A DNA stretch of 53,358 nucleotides, taken from positions 1-53,358 of the IMG/VR virus record IMGVR_UViG_3300011013_000016. One strand, written 5' to 3'. Positions 48,763-53,358 of this stretch are shown piece after piece. A program made the position numbers and the translations under genes. Numbering within the stretch: position 1 is the stretch's first letter; every line of letters begins with the position of its first letter. The notes below the pieces were generated by a model, which worked only from the letters and a program-made list of their open reading frames with translations, was not told the DNA's origin and did not search any database. The stretch comes from a virus.

Positions 48763-49628
48763 GGGGCCCCGCCGGGCGTAGTGCCAGTTCGGCACCCCGC
48801 GGCCCCTTAGACCCACCGAGACCCTGCTCCGGACCCCAGCACAGCTGCAGCTATGGGGAGGCCCGGGGCGGAGTGTGGGGGGCTACGGGCGGGTGCAGTG
48901 TCCGGGATCGGCCTGGACAGCGGGTCCGCGGCCCCCCGCCGACCCGAGCCGGCCCCCCAGGTCCGGCCCCCGCCCCCCGCTCTGACTGTGCCGATCCCCC
49001 CGGGCCGTGCACAGGGCCGGGCTGTGCAGTGGGTCCGCTGTGCGGGGTGCGCAGCGGTGCACAGGGCAGGCCCCCCGCCGGGGCAGGCCCCCCGCCCCCC
49101 CCCGTGGGGCCCTCACTACTTAGTATTGGCCCCCCCGAGAAAATCCTCGGTTCTGGACCTTTGCCCCGTTCCTGGCTCGTCCGGGTCCGGTCGTCCCGAT
49201 GGCTCCGGGTTTTTCTTTCGTCCGGGGTCCCGAGTTGTGATCTGGGGTCCTGCTCCGCGGGGCGCGGTGCTGTTCGGTGGGGTTCTGGTAGCTGGCTGAG
49301 AGGAGACACAGTTGTGGCTGCTCCCCGCCTGTGGCTGGGTGTTTCCCCTGGTTGGGCCTTGTCCCTGTGGTGGAGCTGGGAGTTGGTTTGTGCCCTGTGT
49401 GGGCGCCACCCGGGCAGTCCTTCAGGTCTCAGCGGGGGGAGGGGCAACCCTGCTCCCGGGAGACACCGCCTGTTGGCCTGCGCTCGTTTTGCGGTGGGGT
49501 GAGCTTCGCAGTCCGCTTCTCCGAGGACCCGGACCCGTCTTCGGGTCCTGTCGGGGTGCCCTTCCGCTCGGGCTTCGGCCCGGTCGGTGTTCCCCCTCGG
49601 GGTGTGGTCTGCTCTATCCGGTGGTTTG
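48763..49628. other. Non-coding tract, C/G homopolymers then A-poor, T-skewed hairpin region
   Basis: No convincing gene on either strand. 48763-49130 has many C and G runs (nine Cs near 49095-49103) and CCCCGG repeats. 49140-49628 is strongly A-poor (about 6% A by count in two 120-base samples) and T/G/C-rich. It contains small tight hairpins such as GGACCCG-TCTT-CGGGTCC (49531-49548) and CGGGC-TTCG-GCCCG (49569-49582). Candidates are an ncRNA, origin or packaging site; none is proven. Confidence 0.5.
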
Positions 49629-49700
49629 TGTTATCCTGTGCACCTCCTCGTGTCCCCTGTGAGGGTACCGGCCCCCGTCTTGATGTGCAAGGCGGGGGCC
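49629..49700 (+). promoter_or_regulatory. Extended -10 and hairpin upstream of isolated gene
   Basis: TGT-TATCCT (49629-49637) is an extended -10 without clear -35. It is followed by GGCCCCCG/CGGGGGCC (49670-49677 with 49693-49700), a stem ending in GTGTTT. This is a terminator-like hairpin between the promoter and the gene at 49756, which suggests attenuation. Confidence 0.45.
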
Positions 49701-49755
49701 GTGTTTCCTTCGGGGGTGTGTTGACGGGTAGGGTGTGCACAGGAGGAGTCCTTCT

Positions 49756-50268
49756 TTGGCTGCTGCCCCGCACCGTCGCATCTCCGGCCAGCTCCTCAAC
49801 GGGGTGTCGGCTTCGATGAAGGTCGACGGGTCGGTCACGCCGGTCGACTTCACCTTCTCGGGGAAGAAGGCTGCGGTCCGGTACATCACCGAGGTCGTGC
49901 TCACGATCCACAGCACGGGCATGGATTTGTCGGCGGCCGCGGAGCTGCGCACGCTTGGGGCTGCGGGGCTGTTGGGGACTGGGATCCGGCTGTTCGTCAC
50001 CCAGGCCGGGCTGCCTGTTGCGGAGCTGGACCTGTTCCAGTCACCCGTCACCAAGATGGTCGACTTCTACCGGTACGGGGTCCAGGTCGGACACGTCGAC
50101 TCGATCGCGGCCGGTACGGACGAGGTTGTCGTCACGATCTCGTGGCCGGTCGAGGCCCCGCTCACGCTGCGGTCCGGGTTCGAGGACGCGCTCACCCTCA
50201 AGGTGTCGGACGATCTCACGGGCCTTGCGCTCTTCGAGGGGGATGTCAGGGGGTGGGCGACGAGCTGA
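49756..50268 (+). CDS. Isolated rightward gene, virion-like beta protein, 170 aa
   Basis: TTG 49756 is chosen because AGGAGGAG ends eight to ten bases upstream; a GTG at 49735 in frame lies before that site. The sequence is beta-rich (VSASMKVDGSVTPVDFTFSG; VHSTG-type strands; ISWPVEAPLTLRSGFEDALT) like small virion or decoration proteins. It converges with the leftward array and overlaps its last gene by 23 bases. No family recognised. Confidence 0.65.
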   Translation: MAAAPHRRISGQLLNGVSASMKVDGSVTPVDFTFSGKKAAVRYITEVVLTIHSTGMDLSAAAELRTLGAAGLLGTGIRLFVTQAGLPVAELDLFQSPVTKMVDFYRYGVQVGHVDSIAAGTDEVVVTISWPVEAPLTLRSGFEDALTLKVSDDLTGLALFEGDVRGWATS

Positions 50269-50521
50269 TCCGATCGGATTGCTTGTTCCACCAGCGCATC
50301 CACGAGTCCGCGAACCACTGTAGATCGTCCGGCAGCTCCCGACGTCTCCACAGCCCATAGCTGACCCACTCGGTGTTTGGAAACGTGCGGACCCAGACCG
50401 GGATCCCGTGCGTCTCAACCTCGTCACGCGTCAGGGTGGGCAGGGTCCAGACGTTCCTGGTTGGTTGGTTGCCTTTTTTGATAGGGAACCGAGCACCGAG
50501 GTCGAACTTCGAGATGGTCAC
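50246..50521 (-). CDS. Hypothetical protein, 91 aa
   Basis: GTG 50521 coupled to the next stop (GTGA). Begins VTISKFDLGARFPIKKGNQP and ends with a Trp-rich segment (LQWFADSWMRWWNKQSDRIS). Unrecognised. It is the last gene of the leftward array before the cassette boundary. Confidence 0.7.
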   Translation of the reverse strand: MTISKFDLGARFPIKKGNQPTRNVWTLPTLTRDEVETHGIPVWVRTFPNTEWVSYGLWRRRELPDDLQWFADSWMRWWNKQSDRISSSPTP

Positions 50522-50739
50522 GGCTCCTCCTCTTCGAGAGGCACGCGGCAGTCGATCGTGGGGAGCATGACTGCCACCCTCACGGGCCCGGCCTCTGTCA
50601 GCTTGAACACGTCCCGTCGCCCGCCGCCGTGCTCGAAGTCGAGACACACCCCGCCCCGCAGGCCCTTTGTGCGCTCGCACTTGTAGCTCACGCACGGTGC
50701 GCCGTCTGCGGGGTGTCCACCGGGACAGGTCTCAGGCAT
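50518..50739 (-). CDS. Cys-containing hypothetical protein, 73 aa
   Basis: MPETCPGGHPADGAPCVSYK then CERTKGLRGGVCLDFEHGG: C5, C16, C21 and C32 with His9 give a possible zinc site. Acidic EEEEP end. Unrecognised. Confidence 0.7.
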   Translation of the reverse strand: MPETCPGGHPADGAPCVSYKCERTKGLRGGVCLDFEHGGGRRDVFKLTEAGPVRVAVMLPTIDCRVPLEEEEP

Positions 50740-50911
50740 CGCTCCGTCCCTTCATGCGCCGGATGGACTGGGCCAGGCTCAGGGCCAGCTGCTGCAGCCG
50801 GTTGCTGGTCTGCAGGTCCGGGTGGTTGTGGATGCAAAGCGCCGCCTCCTCGAATGCGGCATCACGTGCGGCCTGTTCCTTCTTGCTCGGCCTCGGCTTC
50901 TTGTCGGACAC
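50732..50911 (-). CDS. Basic hypothetical protein, 59 aa
   Basis: GTG 50911 follows GAGGAG. Begins MSDKKPRPSKKEQAARDAAF and has a helical region (LQQLALSLAQSIRRMKGRSD). Overlaps the next gene by eight bases. Likely a small nucleic-acid-binding protein; no family recognised. Confidence 0.65.
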   Translation of the reverse strand: MSDKKPRPSKKEQAARDAAFEEAALCIHNHPDLQTSNRLQQLALSLAQSIRRMKGRSDA

Positions 50912-50913
50912 GG

Positions 50914-51093
50914 CTACTCCTCGGGTTCGCTGTGCAGGGGCTCGACACCAACCACTCCAGTCATGCCCCGGGCTACGCGCGCGTAGGGGTGCCGGTCACA
51001 GCGGGGGCCCACTGGGGTCATGGTCTTCGCCTGCCGGTGGCAGTCGTAGGGCTCACCCCCCTCCCAGATGATGCGGGTGCACAGCTCAGGCAC
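50914..51093 (-). CDS. Hypothetical protein, 59 aa
   Basis: GTG 51093 follows GGGAGG. Contains CTRIIWEGGEPYDCHRQAKT and a CDRHPYARVA segment: C5, C18, H19, C32 and H35, a possible zinc pattern. The longer frame upstream is not supported. Unrecognised. Confidence 0.65.
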   Translation of the reverse strand: MPELCTRIIWEGGEPYDCHRQAKTMTPVGPRCDRHPYARVARGMTGVVGVEPLHSEPEE

Positions 51094-51382
51094 CAGCCAC
51101 CTCCCGCAGCTCGCCCAGTATGACCATGACAGCGTCCATGATGGCGATGGCGTCCGCATCGGTCCCGACCAGCATCCAGAAGCTGTACGCCTTGTGCCCC
51201 TCGGGTCCACCGCACACGAAGCGCTGCAGATCGTAGTCCACGGTCTCGATCGAGCCCTGGGGAGCCCCACCGAAGGGCTGGTTGGGCAGGGGCTTGATCA
51301 GCCGGATCTGTGGGATGGCGCCTGGGGGGCGGTGCCACTGTCCAGCGTGGGGGCCATTCAGGACAAGGTAGCGGTCAGGCAC
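51086..51382 (-). CDS. Hypothetical protein, 98 aa
   Basis: Begins MPDRYLVLNGPHAGQWHRPP, a pattern of small phage proteins in which a short beta barrel starts with RYLVLNGP. C-terminal hydrophobic helix (AIAIMDAVMVILGELREVAG). Unrecognised. Confidence 0.7.
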   Translation of the reverse strand: MPDRYLVLNGPHAGQWHRPPGAIPQIRLIKPLPNQPFGGAPQGSIETVDYDLQRFVCGGPEGHKAYSFWMLVGTDADAIAIMDAVMVILGELREVAGA

Positions 51383-51584
51383 GGACAGCCTCCGTCAGGA
51401 TCATGGGGGAGAGGACTCGGAAGGGGACGTCTGGCCGGGCGTCCCGGATTCGGGAGACGACCCGGGCGATCTCGGACGTGTCCTTCTGCGCGAAGTCGAC
51501 GGGCATCACCATGTGCTTGCCCTCGTGCTCGGGCTTCAGCCAGCACTGCCGACCGTTCGCGGTCTTGCGGTCACAGCGCTCCAC
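51375..51584 (-). CDS. Zinc-type miniprotein, 69 aa
   Basis: GTG 51584 behind GGAGG. N-terminus VERCDRKTANGRQCWLKPEH then EGKHMV gives a C-x9-C-x5-H-x3-H pattern, common in short phage zinc proteins. C-terminal 40 residues are helical. Overlaps the neighbours on both sides. Confidence 0.7.
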   Translation of the reverse strand: MERCDRKTANGRQCWLKPEHEGKHMVMPVDFAQKDTSEIARVVSRIRDARPDVPFRVLSPMILTEAVRA

Positions 51585-52017
51585 GAGCGGCCTCCATCTT
51601 CCTGCGGCGGCAGGTCCGGGTGTCGTGCCCCACCTCGGAGCACTCGGCACAGCGGCGGCGGCGGCGCTTCACCTTGGGCACGGGGATGCCGATGCGGCGG
51701 CAGTAGCTGTCCAGGGCGGACCAGCAGGCGCGGGACCCCTGCCCGGCCGGGTCGTCCAGGCCCAGGTGCTCAGCCATCTCCCGGTAGGTCATGCGCTCGT
51801 CCACGCGCAGACAATACGCGGTGTAGCCCTTCACCTCGGCTGCGTGCTGCAGCTCTTGGGTGTAGAGCTGCTCGGCGCTGACACCGAGGTGCTCCCGCCA
51901 GTGCCGGCGCAGCATGTTGCCGGTGACGCCCATCTCGGCCGCCAACAAGTCGGTGTCCTCGCCGGCCTTCCGGCGGACCCAGGCCCGGCGGAGTTCTTGT
52001 CGGCTCCGGTACTTCAC
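51571..52017 (-). CDS. Double HTH protein with CCHC zinc knuckle, 148 aa
   Basis: GTG 52017 follows GGTGGAG. Residues about 20-43 (GEDTDLLAAEMGVTGNMLRR) and 75-108 (MTYREMAEHLGLDD...) look like helix-turn-helix units. After a basic stretch the C-terminus carries C123-x2-C126-x4-H131-x4-C136 (CAECSEVGHDTRTC), an exact CCHC zinc-knuckle spacing. Such knuckles bind single-stranded nucleic acids and are rare in phage proteins. Likely a nucleic-acid-binding regulator; role unknown. Confidence 0.72.
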   Translation of the reverse strand: MKYRSRQELRRAWVRRKAGEDTDLLAAEMGVTGNMLRRHWREHLGVSAEQLYTQELQHAAEVKGYTAYCLRVDERMTYREMAEHLGLDDPAGQGSRACWSALDSYCRRIGIPVPKVKRRRRRCAECSEVGHDTRTCRRRKMEAARGAL

Positions 52018-52103
52018 GGCTCCACCGTTGTCCCGTCTGGACGCATAAGCGACCCCCAGCAGGCGATGGTTCCATCTGCGGTTTCGCGCGGGTTCGAGTT
52101 CAC
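52014..52103 (-). CDS. 29-residue coupled peptide
   Basis: GTG start and TGA stop each overlap the neighbouring genes by four bases (GTGA). VNSNPRETADGTIACWGSLM is followed by RPDGTTVEP. The perfect coupling on both sides argues for translation. Confidence 0.45.
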   Translation of the reverse strand: MNSNPRETADGTIACWGSLMRPDGTTVEP

Positions 52104-52417
52104 CCAGCGACCGCCGCATCGAGGGTGGGCAGCGGGAAGTGCCAAGTGGTGTGCCGGTCGGTAGCGCTGATCTTGTCGCCGGGATCGAGAAGAACGGCAG
52201 CCCCACACATCTCACAAGTCACCAGACCGACTCGGGCGCCCTCCGCAGTCCACTCCCGTGCTGGCGTGTAGCCAGGACTGCTGACCTGCTGTAGCTCGTC
52301 AGCCTTATACCACTGATCGCCCATGCGGAAGAGGCGGACAGTCCCGCCCCCAACATCCGTGATCCGTCCGATGCGGTCGTGGTGGTGTACGTGCCTCACC
52401 AGTGTTCCCTTATTCAT
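52100..52417 (-). CDS. Hypothetical protein with possible zinc ribbon, 105 aa
   Basis: His-rich beginning (MNKGTLVRHVHHHDRIGRIT) and a later CEMCG pair. Beta-rich body (GTVRLFRMGDQWYKADELQQ). The ATG overlaps the stop of the 149-aa gene (ATGA). Unrecognised. Confidence 0.7.
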   Translation of the reverse strand: MNKGTLVRHVHHHDRIGRITDVGGGTVRLFRMGDQWYKADELQQVSSPGYTPAREWTAEGARVGLVTCEMCGAAVLLDPGDKISATDRHTTWHFPLPTLDAAVAG

Positions 52418-52863
52418 GTCTGGTCCTCCTTGGGGTCGGGGGTGTAGGGGTCCATGTCGACGTCTAAGTCAAGCATCAGCTGCTCGGCCTGCTCGTGCGT
52501 CAGCAGGAACCGGGCATGGCCCGGGGGGCACTCGTGGTACCGCTCCAACCGCTCCATCGCAGCCCGGTAGCGGGCCCGCTCGGCCAGCATCTCGTGTCGG
52601 TCTGCAAAGGCCCTGGCCACCATTGAGTCAGCGTCTGCAACAGCCTTCTCGGTCCCGTGCTCGGCCTGGTATTGGCCTCCGTCCCCGTGGATACGGGCCA
52701 GGAGGTTGCCGAGGTCTCGCTCAGCCCGACCAGCCCGCGCTGTGGCGGCATCGCGCTCGGCCTCCAACAGTTCGATCCGGCTCGCGGCCCATCCCGGCTC
52801 TCGTCGGCAGAGCGTGTCGAGGGTGACGGGGTTGCCGTCGCTGTCGTAGCGCTGTCTACTCAT
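52414..52863 (-). CDS. Coiled-coil hypothetical protein, 149 aa
   Basis: ATG 52863. Residues 25-110 are helical and charged (ASRIELLEAERDAATARAGR; ADRHEMLAERARYRAAMERL), coiled-coil-like. Ends with DMDPYTPDPKEDQT. Similar in style to many accessory phage proteins. Function unknown. Confidence 0.7.
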   Translation of the reverse strand: MSRQRYDSDGNPVTLDTLCRREPGWAASRIELLEAERDAATARAGRAERDLGNLLARIHGDGGQYQAEHGTEKAVADADSMVARAFADRHEMLAERARYRAAMERLERYHECPPGHARFLLTHEQAEQLMLDLDVDMDPYTPDPKEDQT

Positions 52864-53134
52864 GGTCAGCTCCGTACCGCCGATCAGCCTCGCCACCCGG
52901 GCAGAAGTGGACCTCGTCGAACTCCTGGCCCATAGGCGCAGCGCAGCCCTTCCAGGGGCACGGGGTCGGGTAGGCGTCCTCGTCGCCCCAGATGATCCCG
53001 GCCTTCCGGTTGCTGTGGAGGCCACGATGTCCTGGGATCTTGGTGCAGACCAGCGGGTCGGGCTCGTTCATCCTGCCGTACCGCGCCGAACAGGGCGGGT
53101 GATAGTCGCTGGCGTACTTGTAGGGGTCGCTCAT
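52856..53134 (-). CDS. Zinc-type hypothetical protein, 92 aa
   Basis: MSDPYKYASDYHPPCSARYG then CTKIPGHRGLHSNR and CPWKGCAAPM, CPGG: Cys15, Cys30, His36, His40 and a later Cys cluster suggest one or two metal sites. The C-x5-H-x3-H pattern recurs in the 69-aa gene of this array. The start couples to the end of the gene entering at 53358. Confidence 0.7.
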   Translation of the reverse strand: MSDPYKYASDYHPPCSARYGRMNEPDPLVCTKIPGHRGLHSNRKAGIIWGDEDAYPTPCPWKGCAAPMGQEFDEVHFCPGGEADRRYGADHE

Positions 53135-53358
53135 GTCTGGCCCTCCTCGGGCTCGGGGGTGAGGAGGGCTCTGGCCCGACCGACTTCTCGGCGTAGATAG
53201 ACCGAGTCCCCGCTCTCGTTGTGGGCGACAGCGGCGGCACCCGCAAGCGACTTCAGCGCAGCCCGGTACCGGTCCCGCTCAGCAGTCAGCGCCCGGACCG
53301 CCACCGCCAGCTCGTCGGCACTCTCGCACAGGGCCCCGAGGGGTATGGTCCCGGTGTC
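53131..53358 (-). CDS. C-terminal part of the gene split by the window ends
   Basis: Reading starts in frame at base 53358: DTGTIPLGALCESADELAVA, then helices (RALTAERDRYRAALKSLAGA; YLRREVGRARALLTPEPEEG). It continues the frame of the fragment at 1-66, giving one protein of about 97 residues. Stop overlaps the next start (ATGA). Unrecognised. Confidence 0.75.
   Translation of the reverse strand, partial: DTGTIPLGALCESADELAVAVRALTAERDRYRAALKSLAGAAAVAHNESGDSVYLRREVGRARALLTPEPEEGQT

Noticed and set aside
48853-49299. Open frames in both strands across the GC-rich tract
   Set aside because: Low-complexity Pro/Gly/Ala translations, no ribosome sites, and homopolymer runs; no codon pattern like the phage genes.
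52020-52103. Possible tRNA (GGGTTCGAGTT resembles a T arm)
   Set aside because: No acceptor stem or anticodon arm can be formed on either strand, and the stretch is explained by a coupled 29-codon ORF.
1-53358. CRISPR array, integrase/attP, retron or diversity-generating retroelement
   Set aside because: No spaced direct repeats, no recombinase catalytic motifs, and no reverse transcriptase motif or variable/template repeat pair were seen on either strand.

Overview
The window reads as the complete genome of a high-GC, tailed, podovirus-like bacteriophage, cut inside one gene. The minus-strand gene that starts at position 66 and runs off the left end is in frame with the minus-strand gene that enters at 53358. 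Joined, they give one 97-codon ORF, so the molecule is probably circular or circularly permuted. Coding density is very high, 4-bp ATGA/GTGA stop-start overlaps are frequent, and GTG starts are common. No tRNA, CRISPR, integrase, DNA polymerase, RNA polymerase or replicative helicase was seen. The host is not identifiable from sequence. GC content, GTG starts and TAnnnT-type -10 boxes suggest a high-GC bacterium. Sec-type signal peptides, one Tat-type signal and a fragment of a crotonase (enoyl-CoA hydratase) gene fit many Pseudomonadota, Myxococcota or Actinomycetota.

Layout. (1) 50246-53358 plus 1-6304, minus strand: a leftward array of small accessory genes across the cut point. It has many Cys/His zinc-type miniproteins, HTH and ribbon-helix-helix regulators, a YspA-like SLOG protein and a secreted protein, with two candidate internal promoters that overlap palindromes. 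(2) 6393-32958, plus strand: the late region. It holds a receptor-binding/fibre-like protein, a lysis cassette (TM protein, secreted protein, amidase_3 endolysin), a regulator with RHH and sigma-region-4-like parts, terminase, portal, scaffold, major capsid protein, adaptor- and nozzle-like proteins, three small tail-associated proteins, and a series of 188, 568 and 2207 aa proteins placed like the T7 ejection (internal core) proteins. One small minus-strand gene is embedded here (9776-10156). (3) 32960-39897, minus strand: replication and recombination. It holds a replication-initiator-like protein, a GIY-YIG (T5orf172/MUG113-type) nuclease, a RuvC-like resolvase, SSB, a Cas4/RecB-like nuclease with a four-Cys cluster, a second OB-fold protein and a Rad52-family annealing protein, headed by an HTH gene. 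(4) 39979-48388, plus strand: a divergent cassette of mostly unrecognised genes (a DUF932-like protein, a YkgJ-like Cys-cluster protein, several peptides of 45 residues or fewer) with elaborate hairpin leaders and terminators. (5) 48389-49755: a 1.4-kb tract without phage genes. It contains a frameshifted crotonase remnant between near-identical 24-bp GC repeats, then C/G homopolymers and a very A-poor, T-skewed, hairpin-rich stretch. (6) 49756-50268: an isolated plus-strand gene with its own promoter/terminator-like leader.

How the parts fit: late genes build a short-tailed virion that packages DNA by a terminase and ejects through an inner core built on a very large protein. DNA replication must rely on the host replisome, recruited by the 34-35 kb initiator-like protein and helped by an annealing, exonuclease and SSB set. 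The divergent 39.9-kb intergenic region, with a 6-bp inverted repeat next to a near-leaderless gene, looks like an early control point.
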